A stretch of 64,000 nucleotides of DNA. Source: Pseudacidovorax sp. (lineage in GTDB: Bacteria > Pseudomonadota > Gammaproteobacteria > Burkholderiales > Burkholderiaceae_C). The stretch lies in the NCBI RefSeq assembly GCF_017991995.1, contig NZ_JAGOPN010000015.1, positions 111,947 through 175,946 of the forward strand, given 5' to 3'. Positions 47,054-55,954 of the stretch are shown piece after piece; positions within the stretch are counted from its first letter, which is position 1; each line of letters starts with the position of its first letter. The position numbers and the translations under genes are program-made. The notes beneath the pieces were generated by a model, which ran no database searches, was not told the DNA's origin, and saw only the letters and a program-made list of their open reading frames with translations.

Positions 47054-48286
47054 TCAGGACGGCCGCTTCATCTGGCAGCTGGTCGGCGTGCTGGCCACGT
47101 AGGGCTCGTAGTACTTGACCGGCGCCAGCGTGTAGCCCGTGTTCTCGGGGCTGTAGGGGTACTTGGCGCTGGCCTTCTCCCAGCGGGTGATCCACAGGCC
47201 CTGCTGCAGCTGGTGGTCGGCCTTGCGCATCTCGACGTCGCCATTGAAGCTCTTGAACTTCATGCCTTCCATGGCGGCCGCCACCTTCACCGGGTCGGTG
47301 GACTTGGTCTTGACGAAGGCCTCGTTCAACATGGAGAAGGCCGTGTAGATCACGGTCGTGTACATGTCGTCGTTGAACTTCTTCTTGTAGGCCTCGGTCA
47401 GCGGCTTGATGGGACCGTCGGCGTTGTAGTGGCTGTAGCCGACCTGGTAGACCTTGCCATCCGACGCTGCGCCCATGGCCGTGGGCGTGCCGCTGGTGAC
47501 GGCGTAGTAGGTGTAGTACTTGACGTTGAGGCCGGCGTCGTTGCCCGCCTTGATCAGCAGCGCCAGGTCGGAGCCCCAGTTGCCGGTGATCACCGTGTCG
47601 GCGCCCGACTGCTTGATCTTGGCGATGTACGGCGCGAAGTCGCGCACCTGCGCCAGCGGATGCAGGTCGTCGCCCACGATCTGCACGTCGGGCCGCTTGC
47701 GGGCCAGGTTCTCCTTGGCGAACTTGCTGACCTGCTGGCCGTGCGAATAGTTCTGGTTGATCAGGTAGACCTTCTTGATGTCCGGCTGATCCTTCATGTA
47801 GGTGGTCAGCGCCTCCATCTTCATGGAGGTGTCAGCGTCCAGGCGGAAGTGCCAGTAGCTGCACTTGCTGTTGGTGAGGTCCGGGTCCACCGCCGCGTAG
47901 TTGATGTAGACCACCTCCTTGCCCGGGTTGCGCGCGTTGTGCTTCTCGAGCGCGTCCATGATGGCCAGGGCCGGGCCGGAGCCGTTGCCCTGCACGACAT
48001 AACGCGCGCCCTGGTCCATGGCCGAGCGCAGCGCGGCGGTGGTCTCCTGCGGGCTCAGCTTGTTGTCGATGCCGATGATCTCGAACTTGACGCCGGCCGC
48101 ATTCTTCTTGTTGAACTCCTCGGCCAGGAACTGGAAGGTCTTGAGCTGGTTGGTGCCCACCGCCGCCATCAGGCCCGACAGCGGGTCGAGCCACGCGATC
48201 TTGACGGTCTCGCCCTGCTGGGCGAAAGCGGGGGCGCCGAAAGCCAGGATGCAGGCGGCGGCAGTCAGGTTGAAAGAGGTCTTCAA
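47054..48286 (-). CDS. livJ: LivJ-type periplasmic binding protein (copy next to livH)
   Basis: A 410-residue periplasmic receptor of the type-I (leucine/amide-binding) fold. The signal peptide is KTSFNLTAAACILAFGAPAFA, and mature protein starts near QQGETVKIAWLDPLSGLMAAVG. The start is a TTG at 48286, with AGGAG 7 bases upstream; the first ATG in the neighbourhood is out of frame. It is largely identical to the second copy at 48469-49704, but it differs in a block from ~250 to ~320 (NVKYYTYYAVTSGTPTAMG region). It delivers its ligand to LivHMGF. Ligands of this family include amino acids, amides, carboxylates and aromatic acids. Confidence 0.9.
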   Translation of the reverse strand: MKTSFNLTAAACILAFGAPAFAQQGETVKIAWLDPLSGLMAAVGTNQLKTFQFLAEEFNKKNAAGVKFEIIGIDNKLSPQETTAALRSAMDQGARYVVQGNGSGPALAIMDALEKHNARNPGKEVVYINYAAVDPDLTNSKCSYWHFRLDADTSMKMEALTTYMKDQPDIKKVYLINQNYSHGQQVSKFAKENLARKRPDVQIVGDDLHPLAQVRDFAPYIAKIKQSGADTVITGNWGSDLALLIKAGNDAGLNVKYYTYYAVTSGTPTAMGAASDGKVYQVGYSHYNADGPIKPLTEAYKKKFNDDMYTTVIYTAFSMLNEAFVKTKSTDPVKVAAAMEGMKFKSFNGDVEMRKADHQLQQGLWITRWEKASAKYPYSPENTGYTLAPVKYYEPYVASTPTSCQMKRPS

Positions 48287-48424
48287 GGCATGTCTCCTGT
48301 GTGGTGTCCCGGGTGCCGGAACTTGCACGAGCGTACAGTGCTTCACTGCGCGCTCGCTAGGGGAAAGCCCCGCGATTCCCCTCTGGAGAAAGCCTTTTCT
48401 ATCACCCGGGCGACAGCCGCCGCC

Positions 48425-48461
48425 GCACCATTTCTACCCTCGGGTAGCACACGACTGGTGC
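48425..48461 (-). terminator. Nested hairpin between the two livJ genes
   Basis: An outer stem GCACCA (48425-48430) / TGGTGC (48456-48461) encloses an inner stem CTACCC (48434-48439) / GGGTAG (48442-48447). It begins 8 bp after the stop of the upstream binding-protein gene. With no T run it may attenuate transcription or protect the 3' end of the receptor mRNA rather than terminate it fully. Confidence 0.45.
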
Positions 48462-48468
48462 ATGCGCG

Positions 48469-49704
48469 TCAGGGCCGCTTCATCTGGCAGCTGGTGGGCG
48501 TGCTGGCCACGTAGGGTTCGTAGTACTTGACCGGCGCGAAGGTGTAGCCGGTGTTCTCCGCGTCGTACGGATACTTGCCGCCGGCCTTCTCCCAGCGCGT
48601 GATGTACAGGCCCTGCTGCAGCTGGTGGTCGGCCTTGCGCATCTCGACTTCGCCGTTGAAGCTCTTGATCTTCATGCCCTCCAGTGCCGCGGCCACCTTG
48701 ACGGGGTCGGTCGACTTCGTCTTCACAAAGGCCGCATCCAGCAGCGCGAAGGTGTGATAGATCGAGTTCTGCGTCATGTCGTCGTTCATGCGCTTCTTGA
48801 AGTCGGCCATCAGCGGCTGGATCGGCGGGCCCATGTTGTAGTGGCCGTAGCCCACCACGTACACCTTGCCGGCGGCCGAGGCGCCCATGGCCGTGGGCGC
48901 GCCCGAGCCGAAGGCGTAGTAGGTGTAGAACTTCACCGTGTCCAGCAGGCCGGCGTCGTTGGCGGCCTTGATGAGCAGCGCCAGGTCGGAGCCCCAGTTG
49001 CCGGTGATCACCGTGTCGGCGCCCGACTGCTTGATCTTGGCGATGTACGGGGCGAAGTCGCGCACCTGCGCCAGCGGATGCAGGTCGTCGCCCACGATCT
49101 GGATGTCGGGCCGCTTGCGCGCCAGGTTCTCCTTGGCGAACTTGCTCACCTGCTGGCCGTGCGAGTAGTTCTGGCCGATGAGGTAGACCTTCTTGATCTC
49201 CGGCTGGTCCTTCATGTAGGTGGTCAGCGCCTCCATCTTCATGGAGGTGTCGGCGTCCAGGCGGAAGTGCCAGTAGCTGCACTTGCCGTTGGTGAGGTCC
49301 GGGTCCACCGCCGCGTAGTTGAAGTACACAACCTCCTTGCCGGGATTGCGGGCGTTGTGCTTTTCGAGCGCATCGATGATGGCCAGCGCCGGACCGGAGC
49401 CGTTGCCCTGGGTCACGTAGCGTGCGCCCTGGTCCATGGCCGAGCGCAGCGCGGCCGTGGTCTCCTGCGGGCTCAGCTTGTTGTCGATGCCGATGATCTC
49501 GAACTTGACGCCCGAGGCATTGGTCTTGTTGAAGTGTTCGGCCAACAGCTGGTAGGTCTTGAGCTGATTGGTGCCGACCGCAGCCATGAGACCCGAGAGC
49601 GGGTCCATCCAGGCGATCTTCACGGTCTCGCCCTTCTGGGCGAAGGCGCTGGTGGCCATCACGGCCAGCGCGGCGGCGGCAAGGTGCTTCAAGCGGACAT
49701 TCAT
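48469..49704 (-). CDS. livJ: LivJ-type periplasmic binding protein (second tandem copy)
   Basis: A 411-residue periplasmic receptor, tandem paralogue of the gene just downstream. Signal peptide MNVRLKHLAAAALAVMATSAFA, mature start QKGETVKIAWMDPLSG. The first ~230 mature residues and the last ~80 are almost the same as the paralogue, including the Cys in TNGKCSYWHF and the C-terminal CQMKRP; the region FYTYYAFGSGAPTAMG to FALLDAAF is much more divergent. GGAG lies 9 bases before ATG 49704. A strong terminator (49777-49801) separates it from the ligase gene, so it has its own promoter in 49705-49776. Confidence 0.9.
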   Translation of the reverse strand: MNVRLKHLAAAALAVMATSAFAQKGETVKIAWMDPLSGLMAAVGTNQLKTYQLLAEHFNKTNASGVKFEIIGIDNKLSPQETTAALRSAMDQGARYVTQGNGSGPALAIIDALEKHNARNPGKEVVYFNYAAVDPDLTNGKCSYWHFRLDADTSMKMEALTTYMKDQPEIKKVYLIGQNYSHGQQVSKFAKENLARKRPDIQIVGDDLHPLAQVRDFAPYIAKIKQSGADTVITGNWGSDLALLIKAANDAGLLDTVKFYTYYAFGSGAPTAMGASAAGKVYVVGYGHYNMGPPIQPLMADFKKRMNDDMTQNSIYHTFALLDAAFVKTKSTDPVKVAAALEGMKIKSFNGEVEMRKADHQLQQGLYITRWEKAGGKYPYDAENTGYTFAPVKYYEPYVASTPTSCQMKRP

Positions 49705-49776
49705 CGGTGTTGTCTCCGGGTGTTGGGTCCGCGCAGCGTAGCCACCGGGCCGCCGCCGGCGCTCAGGGAACACCCG

Positions 49777-49801
49777 AAAAAAAGGCCGCGGATGCGGCCT
49801 T
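49777..49801 (-). terminator. Strong rho-independent terminator after the acyl-CoA ligase gene
   Basis: On the minus strand AAGGCCGC (49801-49794) pairs with GCGGCCTT (49789-49782) around a 4-base loop, followed by a run of T's (49783-49777). It lies 36 bp after the ligase stop codon, and 73 bp before the binding-protein start. Confidence 0.88.
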
Positions 49802-49836
49802 CCCTATCGCGCAGGCGACAGCCCGCCGTGAATGGC

Positions 49837-51468
49837 TCAGAGCCCGGGCAGCTTGTAGTCCTTGAGCAGCTCGCGGATGCGCGTCTTGAGGATCTTGCCG
49901 GTGGCGCCCAGCGGGATCGCGTCGACGAACACCACGTCGTCGGGGATCTGCCACTTGGCCGTCTTGCCTTCGTAGAACTTCAGCAGTTCCTCGCGCGTGA
50001 CCTCGGCGCCGGCCTTCTTTGCCACCACGACGATGGGCCGCTCGTCCCACTTGGGGTGGAACACGCCGATGCAGGCCGCCATGGCCACGGCGGGATGGGC
50101 CACGGCGATGTTCTCGATGTCGATGGAGCTGATCCATTCGCCACCGGACTTGATCACGTCCTTGCTGCGATCGGTGATCTGCATGAAGCCGTCAGCGTCG
50201 ATGGTGGCTACGTCGCCGGTGGGGAACCAGCCGCCCCCGCGCAGCGGGTCGCCGCCCTCGCCCTTGAAGTACTCCTTGACGATCCACGGGCCCTTGACCA
50301 GCAGGTCGCCGTAGGTCTTGCCGTCCCAGGGCAGCTCCTCGCCGTCGTCGCCGACGATCTTCATGTCCACGCCGAAGATGGCACGGCCCTGTTTCATGCG
50401 CAGCGCCAACTGCTCCTCGGCAGGCAGCGACAGGTGCTTGTTCTTGAGCGTGCACAGGGTTCCCAGCGGGCTCATCTCGGTCATGCCCCAGGCATGCAGC
50501 ACGTCCACGCCGTACTGCTCGCGGAAGGCGTTGATCATGGCCGGCGGGCAGGCAGAGCCGCCGATCACCGTGCGGTTGAGCTTGCTGAACTTGAGGCCCT
50601 GCGCCTGCATGTGGCCCAGCAGCATCTGCCAGACCGTGGGCACGCCGGCCGCGAAGGTCACACCCTCGGCCTCGATCAGCTCGTAGACCGACTTGCCGTC
50701 CAGCGCCGGGCCGGGGAACACCACCTTGGCGCCCACCAGCGCCGCGGAGTACGGAATGCCCCAGGCATTGACGTGGAACATGGGCACCACCGGCAGCACC
50801 GAATCGCGCGCCGACAGGCACATCACGTCGGGCAGGCAGGCGGCGTAGGCGTGGAGGATGGTCGAGCGGTGGCTGTAGAGCGCGGCCTTGGGGTTGCCGG
50901 TGGTGCCACTCGTGTAGCACATGCTGGAGGCCGAGTTCTCGTCGAAGCTGGGCCAGTCGTAGGTATCGGCCTGGCCCCCGATCCAGTTTTCGTAGCTGAC
51001 GAGGCCGGGCACGCCGGTGTCGGGCGGCAGCCTGTCGGCATCGCACAGGGCCACCCACTTCTTCACCGTCGGGCAGCGCGCGTGCACAGCCTGGACCAGC
51101 GGCAGGAAGCTGAGGTCGAAGCACAGCACCTGATCTTCGGCATGGTTGGCGATCCAGGCGATCTGGTCGGGATGCAGGCGCGGGTTGATGGTGTGCAGCA
51201 CGCGGCCGCTGCCCGAGACGCCGTAGTACAGCTCCAGGTGGCGGTAGCCGTTCCAGGCCAGCGTGGCCACCCGGTCGGAGAACAGAAGGCCTTCGGCCTC
51301 CACGGCGTTGGCCACCTGGCGGGCGCGGCGTGCGCAGTCGGCCCAGGTGTAGCGGTGGATGTCGCCCTCGACACGGCGCGAGACGATCTGGCCGTCGCCG
51401 TGATGGCGCTCGGCGAACTCGAGCAGGTTGGAAATCAGCAGGGGGCGGTCTTGCATCAGGCCCAGCAT
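49837..51468 (-). CDS. Fatty-acid-type acyl-CoA ligase (AMP-forming)
   Basis: A 543-residue ANL-superfamily enzyme that activates a carboxylic acid to its CoA thioester using ATP. The P-loop motif [20 protein letters not shown] is followed by [52 protein letters not shown] and the catalytic Lys in [15 protein letters not shown]. It resembles medium- or long-chain acyl ligases (FadD3/AlkK-like). AAGGAG lies 8 bases before ATG 51468. It is the first gene of the minus-strand catabolic block and has the divergent selO 196 bp away. A strong terminator follows it. Confidence 0.93.
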   Translation of the reverse strand: MLGLMQDRPLLISNLLEFAERHHGDGQIVSRRVEGDIHRYTWADCARRARQVANAVEAEGLLFSDRVATLAWNGYRHLELYYGVSGSGRVLHTINPRLHPDQIAWIANHAEDQVLCFDLSFLPLVQAVHARCPTVKKWVALCDADRLPPDTGVPGLVSYENWIGGQADTYDWPSFDENSASSMCYTSGTTGNPKAALYSHRSTILHAYAACLPDVMCLSARDSVLPVVPMFHVNAWGIPYSAALVGAKVVFPGPALDGKSVYELIEAEGVTFAAGVPTVWQMLLGHMQAQGLKFSKLNRTVIGGSACPPAMINAFREQYGVDVLHAWGMTEMSPLGTLCTLKNKHLSLPAEEQLALRMKQGRAIFGVDMKIVGDDGEELPWDGKTYGDLLVKGPWIVKEYFKGEGGDPLRGGGWFPTGDVATIDADGFMQITDRSKDVIKSGGEWISSIDIENIAVAHPAVAMAACIGVFHPKWDERPIVVVAKKAGAEVTREELLKFYEGKTAKWQIPDDVVFVDAIPLGATGKILKTRIRELLKDYKLPGL

Positions 51469-51664
51469 GTGGGAGGCTCCTTGGTGGCGAAGGCGAAGGG
51501 GATCGTGTGTCGCATGGCTGCGCGGCAGCCCGGGCGTGGAATGCTGGCGCCGGGCGCGCCGGCCATGGACAAGGCCGGCCGAGTATTGCGCAGTGCAGCA
51601 TGCGCACCCCATCGGGAATCCCCGTAAATCCGGCGGGCGAAAGGGCTTCACGGACAATCTGGCG

Positions 51665-53158
51665 ATGAGTTCCCTGCCCTCGTCCAGCCCCTTCGTGCCC
51701 AGCGTGGAGGGCCATGCCGCACCGCACTGGCGCGAAGGCTTCGCGAGCCTCGGCCCGGCCTTCTTCACCCGCCTGCGCCCCACGCCCCTGCCCTCGCCGA
51801 CGCTGATCGCCACCAGCGAGCCGACGCGGCAGTTGCTGGGCTGGTCGCGCGACTGGCTCGAATCGCCCGAAGCCCTGCAGGCCCTGGCCGGCAATGCCGT
51901 GCTGGAAGGCAGCGATCCGCTCGCCACGGTCTACAGCGGTCACCAATTCGGCGTCTGGGCCGGGCAGTTGGGCGACGGCCGTGCGATCCTGCTCGGTGAG
52001 ACCGACAGCGGCTTCGAGGTCCAGCTCAAGGGCGCGGGCCGCACGCCCTACTCGCGGATGGGCGACGGCCGGGCCGTGCTGCGCTCCAGCATCCGCGAGT
52101 TCCTGTGCAGCGAGGCGATGCATGCCCTGGGCATTCCCACCACGCGGGCGCTGGCACTGGTCGGCTCGCCCGCGCCGGTCGCCCGCGAAAGCATCGAGAC
52201 CGCCGCTGTCGTGACCCGCGTCGCGCCCAGCTTCATCCGCTTCGGCCACTTCGAGCATTTCGCCGGCCGCGGGCAGCACGAGGAACTGCGCCAGCTGGCC
52301 GATTTCGTCATCGACCGGTTCTACCCCGATTGCCGCGGCGACACCCGCTTCGGCGGCAATGCCTACGCCAGCCTGCTCAATGCCGTGAGCGAGCGCACCG
52401 CCGCACTGATGGCGCAGTGGCAGGCCGTGGGCTTCTGCCATGGCGTGATGAACACGGACAACATGTCCATCCTGGGCCTGACCATCGACTACGGGCCCTT
52501 CCAGTTCCTCGATGGCTTCAACCCGGCCCACGTCTGCAACCACAGCGATTCGCAGGGCCGTTACGCCTACAACGCCCAGCCCAACGTCGCCTACTGGAAC
52601 CTCTTCTGCCTGGCGCAGGCCCTGATGCCGCTGATCGGCGAGGAGGAACTGGCGCTGGCCGCGCTCAAGTCCTACCGCGAGGTCTTCCCTCTGCGCTTCG
52701 AAGCCGCCATGCTGGCCAAACTGGGCCTCGCCCAGCCCGTGGCCGGCGATGCCGCCCTGCTGGAGGCGCTGCTGCGCGTGATGGCGGCCGAGCGCATCGA
52801 CTGGACCATCTTCTGGCGCCGCTTCGCCCACTACCGTGCCGGCGGCCCGGCCGATCCGCTGGACGACCTGTTCGTCGACCGCACGAGCTGGCGACACTGG
52901 CTGTCGGCCTTCGAGCGCCGCCCGACCGAGGCCGACGCGGCGGCGGCCGTGGCTACACTGCGCGCCAATCCGCGCTTCGTGCTGCGGAACCACCTGGGCC
53001 AGCAGGCCATCGAAGCCGCTCAGAAGGGCGACTTCTCCGGCGTCCACACCTTGCTTGCGCTGCTGGAGGCCCCATTTGACGAGCATCCCGGCATGGACGC
53101 CTATGCCGACTTCCCGCCCGACTGGGCATCTGCCATCGAGATCAGTTGCTCCTCATGA
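51665..53158 (+). CDS. selO: Protein adenylyltransferase SelO (YdiU family)
   Basis: A 497-residue pseudokinase-fold enzyme that transfers AMP from ATP to Ser, Thr or Tyr residues of other proteins, linked to redox control in E. coli and mitochondria. The conserved stretches are [61 protein letters not shown], and the active-site block [20 protein letters not shown]. The length fits bacterial members. No selenocysteine is present, as in other bacterial forms. ATG 51665 is the first start after the promoter region. It overlaps msrB (ATGA) and leads the five-gene plus-strand operon. Confidence 0.95.
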   Translation: MSSLPSSSPFVPSVEGHAAPHWREGFASLGPAFFTRLRPTPLPSPTLIATSEPTRQLLGWSRDWLESPEALQALAGNAVLEGSDPLATVYSGHQFGVWAGQLGDGRAILLGETDSGFEVQLKGAGRTPYSRMGDGRAVLRSSIREFLCSEAMHALGIPTTRALALVGSPAPVARESIETAAVVTRVAPSFIRFGHFEHFAGRGQHEELRQLADFVIDRFYPDCRGDTRFGGNAYASLLNAVSERTAALMAQWQAVGFCHGVMNTDNMSILGLTIDYGPFQFLDGFNPAHVCNHSDSQGRYAYNAQPNVAYWNLFCLAQALMPLIGEEELALAALKSYREVFPLRFEAAMLAKLGLAQPVAGDAALLEALLRVMAAERIDWTIFWRRFAHYRAGGPADPLDDLFVDRTSWRHWLSAFERRPTEADAAAAVATLRANPRFVLRNHLGQQAIEAAQKGDFSGVHTLLALLEAPFDEHPGMDAYADFPPDWASAIEISCSS

Positions 53159-53577
53159 CCGAACCGACCATCCGCAAGACCGACGCCGAGTGGAAGGCCC
53201 TGCTGGCCGAAAAGGGCGCCGAGCCCGCCGCCTTCAACGTCACCCGCCATGCCGCCACCGAGCGGCCCTTCACCGGCAAGTATGAGGCCCACTGGGCCGA
53301 CGGCAGCTACCACTGCATCTGCTGCGGCGCCAAGCTGTTCGACTCCGACACCAAGTTCGACGCCGGCTGCGGCTGGCCCAGCTTCTCGGCCGAGGCCGTA
53401 CCGGGTGCCATCACCGAGCACGTCGACCGCTCGCACGGCATGGTGCGCACCGAGACCGTGTGCAGCCAGTGCGGTGCGCACCTGGGCCATGTCTTTCCCG
53501 ACGGGCCGGCACCCACCGGCCTGCGCTATTGCATGAACTCGGCCTCGCTGGACTTCAAGCCCGAAGACGGCGAATGA
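53155..53577 (+). CDS. msrB: Peptide-methionine (R)-S-oxide reductase
   Basis: A 140-residue MsrB that repairs oxidised methionine in proteins. The catalytic Cys126 lies in [12 protein letters not shown], and the zinc site uses Cys54/Cys57 (HCICC) and Cys103/Cys106 (CSQC). The conserved GCGWPSF (71-77) and [10 protein letters not shown] are present. No signal peptide, so cytoplasmic. It is translationally coupled to selO through ATGA, which links two redox-related functions. Thioredoxin would be the reductant. Confidence 0.97.
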   Translation: MTEPTIRKTDAEWKALLAEKGAEPAAFNVTRHAATERPFTGKYEAHWADGSYHCICCGAKLFDSDTKFDAGCGWPSFSAEAVPGAITEHVDRSHGMVRTETVCSQCGAHLGHVFPDGPAPTGLRYCMNSASLDFKPEDGE

Positions 53578-53608
53578 GCCACCACGAAGGCGCCCACCCA
53601 TTCCCTGC

Positions 53609-54157
53609 ATGAAAGCCCTGCTCGACTTCCTGCCGATCGTCCTGTTCTTCGGCGCCTTCAAGTTCTATGGCATCTACGTCGCCACCGGCGTGCTGATGGC
53701 CGCCACGGTGGTGCAGATGGCCATCGTCTACGCCATGGAGCGCCGGCTGCAGCCCATGCAAAAGGCGACGCTGGTGCTGATCCTGCTGTTCGGTGGCCTC
53801 ACCCTGGCGCTGCACGACGACCGCTTCATCAAATGGAAGCCGACGGTGCTCTACGGCGCCATGGCCCTCGCGCTGGCCGTGGCCCTGTGGGGCATGGGCC
53901 GCAACGTGCTCAAGATGCTGCTGGGCAGCCAGCTGGTGCTGCCCGATCGCATCTGGCGCCGCCTGGGCGTGGCCTGGGTGTTCTATTGCGCCTTCATGTC
54001 GGCCATCAACGCCTACGTCGCGCTGTACTTCAGCACCGACGCGTGGGTCAACTTCAAGCTGTGGGGCTACGTCTTCCCCATCGCATTCCTGGTGGCGCAG
54101 GGCCTGTATGTGGCGCCGCATCTGCAGGCCCAGCCGGACGATAAGGAGTCGGCATGA
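53609..54157 (+). CDS. yciB: Inner-membrane septation protein A (YciB)
   Basis: A 182-residue integral membrane protein with about five helices ([21 protein letters not shown] at the start). The motif [24 protein letters not shown] and the end [24 protein letters not shown] are as in YciB/IspZ. The protein is involved in septum formation and cell-envelope integrity, and is often linked to bolA in Betaproteobacteria. ATG 53609 follows msrB by 31 bp, and its TGA overlaps the bolA start (ATGA). Confidence 0.93.
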   Translation: MKALLDFLPIVLFFGAFKFYGIYVATGVLMAATVVQMAIVYAMERRLQPMQKATLVLILLFGGLTLALHDDRFIKWKPTVLYGAMALALAVALWGMGRNVLKMLLGSQLVLPDRIWRRLGVAWVFYCAFMSAINAYVALYFSTDAWVNFKLWGYVFPIAFLVAQGLYVAPHLQAQPDDKESA

Positions 54158-54432
54158 CCGGGGTCACTTCGGGCCTGCCGCGCGTGGAGGAACTCGAGGC
54201 CGCATTGCGCGCGCTGCTGCAGCCCACCCATCTCGAAGTGCTGGACGAAAGTGCCGCCCATGCGGGCCACTCCGGTGCCGGTCCGGCGGGCTGGGGCACC
54301 CACTTCCGGGTGCGCATCGCGTCTCCGCTTTTCGAGGGCCGCACGCGGGTGGCGCGGCATCGCCTTGTGTATGATGCCGTCCAGCCTTTTGTTTCACGCG
54401 GCCTGCACGCGATCGCCATCGAGACACTTTGA
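54154..54432 (+). CDS. bolA: BolA family protein
   Basis: A 92-residue class II KH-like protein. Conserved features are [15 protein letters not shown] (about 27-41), the strand [28 protein letters not shown] and the closing [12 protein letters not shown]. BolA proteins work with monothiol glutaredoxins in iron-sulfur handling and affect cell shape. The His after FEG/RHRLVY is the expected iron ligand. Its start overlaps the yciB stop; a 108-bp gap leads to the parvulin gene. Confidence 0.93.
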   Translation: MTGVTSGLPRVEELEAALRALLQPTHLEVLDESAAHAGHSGAGPAGWGTHFRVRIASPLFEGRTRVARHRLVYDAVQPFVSRGLHAIAIETL

Positions 54433-54540
54433 GCAAGCGCTGCGCCGGTCCCACCGGCACCTGCCGCCAGGCCTCTTTCCCCCTCCCCTCCATCGGCCCG
54501 ATTCCGGCGCCAATCCGACCCTCCTAGCCGTTTTCCGATC

Positions 54541-55320
54541 ATGAAAAAACAAGTGCTCCACGTCCTGGCCGCTGCCGCGCTGGCGGCTTCGCTGCCTGCC
54601 CTGGCGCAGAACGCCGCCATCGTCAACGGCAAGCCCGTGCCGAAGGCGCGCATGGAGGTGCTGGCCCAGCAACTGGCCGCCGCCGGCCGGCCGGTGACGC
54701 CCGAAATGCAGGACCAGCTACGCGAAGAAGTGATCACGCGCGAAGTCTTCATGCAGGAAGCGCAGAAGCAGGGTCTGGACCGCAGCGACGAGTTCAAGGC
54801 GCAGATGGAGCTGGCCCGCCAGGCCATCCTGATCCGCCAGCTGTTCGACAACTACCGCAAGACCAATCCGGTCACCGACGCCGAGATCCAGGCCGAGTAC
54901 GACAAGATCGCGGCGGCCAACAGCGGCAAGGAATACCACGCCCGCCACATCCTGGTGCCGACCGAGGACGAGGCCAACAAGATCCTGGCCGAGCTCAAGA
55001 AGGGCGCCAAGTTCGAAGACCTGGCCAAGAAGTACTCGAAGGACCCGGGCTCCGGCGCCAACGGCGGCGACCTGGACTGGACCACCCCGGCCAGCCTGGT
55101 GCCTGAGTTCTCGCAGGCCATGGTCAAGCTCAAGAAGGGCGAGACCACCGCGGCGCCGGTCAAGTCCGAATTCGGCTGGCACATCATCCGCCTGGACGAC
55201 ACGCGCGAGATGCAGTTCCCCAAGCTGGACGAGGTGAAGGCCCAACTGACGCAGCAGATGCAGCAGCAGAAGCTGCAGAAGTACCAGGAAGAGCTGCGCA
55301 GCAAGGCGCGCGTCGAATAA
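54541..55320 (+). CDS. Periplasmic parvulin-type peptidyl-prolyl isomerase
   Basis: A 259-residue secreted foldase. The signal peptide ends near LPALAQ (residue ~23). An N-terminal SurA-like helical region (about 25-125) is followed by a parvulin domain (about 135-235) with YHARHILVPTEDEANKILAELKKG, FEDLAKKYSKDPGSGANGGDLDW and FGWHIIRLDDTR. It would isomerise Xaa-Pro bonds in exported proteins. The C-terminal QQMQQQKLQKYQEELRSKA forms a helix that folds back. Last gene of the selO operon, followed by a hairpin at 55390-55418. Confidence 0.93.
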   Translation: MKKQVLHVLAAAALAASLPALAQNAAIVNGKPVPKARMEVLAQQLAAAGRPVTPEMQDQLREEVITREVFMQEAQKQGLDRSDEFKAQMELARQAILIRQLFDNYRKTNPVTDAEIQAEYDKIAAANSGKEYHARHILVPTEDEANKILAELKKGAKFEDLAKKYSKDPGSGANGGDLDWTTPASLVPEFSQAMVKLKKGETTAAPVKSEFGWHIIRLDDTREMQFPKLDEVKAQLTQQMQQQKLQKYQEELRSKARVE

Positions 55321-55374
55321 ATCCGCCGGCCACCGCCGGGTGGCGACGGTTCGGGGCGCCCGGCGCCCGACTCG

Positions 55375-55923
55375 TCAATTCATGAATCGCGGCCCGGATG
55401 CTTCCTGCGTCCGGGCCGTTTCGCCATCTGGCGCCGCCAGGCCCCACCCGCCGCGCTCCGCGCCCTGCAACAGCAGGGTCTGCAAGGCCGTGGCCGCCGC
55501 AGCCGGCACGTTCAATTCCACGTCGCGGCCATCGGTGGTACGCCAGCGAATGGTCAGCTGGCCTGCCGCATCGCTGCCCACGGGCACCGAGAGCGTGACC
55601 TCGCCCACCACCGGGATGACCCCTTCGAGCAGCGGGAGGGATCCAGCGGGCGCCTGGGGCGGCGTGGCGAAATCCGCATCGCGCAGCGCCTGGGCGCGCG
55701 CGGATTCGGCCAGCAGATCCGCCGCGCCTTCGGACAGCGGCACCGCCCCCCATTCCGCCGCCACATGGGCGCGCGAAACCGCCTGGTGCAACGGGCCGTA
55801 GAGCGCCAGCAGCAGGCGGCGCGTGATCCAGAGGCTCAGCCGCTCCCCGGTCTGCGTGCTCAGGTGCAGCAGCAGCCGGTCTTCCGGCGCGACGTACTCG
55901 ACGGTGATCTGGTGCAGTTGCAT
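55375..55923 (-). CDS. Conserved protein of unknown function (182 aa)
   Basis: I do not recognise a family. The 182-residue soluble protein starts MQLHQITVEYVAPEDRLLLHL, followed by RLSLWITRRLLLALYGPLH. It has no signal peptide or membrane helix and alternates short strands and helices (RWRTTDGRDVELNVPAAAATALQTLL near residue 125). Its ATG (55923) lies 31 bp after the purL stop, so it is probably cotranscribed with purL. Its last codons contain the shared terminator hairpin. Codon use matches the neighbours. Probably a lineage-specific housekeeping protein. Confidence 0.75.
   Translation of the reverse strand: MQLHQITVEYVAPEDRLLLHLSTQTGERLSLWITRRLLLALYGPLHQAVSRAHVAAEWGAVPLSEGAADLLAESARAQALRDADFATPPQAPAGSLPLLEGVIPVVGEVTLSVPVGSDAAGQLTIRWRTTDGRDVELNVPAAAATALQTLLLQGAERGGWGLAAPDGETARTQEASGPRFMN
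55390..55418. terminator. Hairpin terminator between the parvulin gene and the convergent unknown gene
   Basis: CGGCCCGGA (55390-55398) and TCCGGGCCG (55410-55418) pair perfectly around an 11-base loop and are followed by TTTCG on the plus strand. It overlaps the last codons of the convergent minus-strand gene. Likely terminator for the selO operon. Confidence 0.65.
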
Positions 55924-55954
55924 GGGCGCGAGTATGCGCGCCCTGCCCTGCCGC

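Noticed and set aside
44290..47118. A 942-codon plus-strand frame across livG, livM and livH
   Set aside because: Shadow of the liv genes; extreme His/Gln/Glu composition without domain features.
48625..51627. A 1000-codon plus-strand frame
   Set aside because: Antisense to a binding protein and the acyl-CoA ligase, both with full family motifs.
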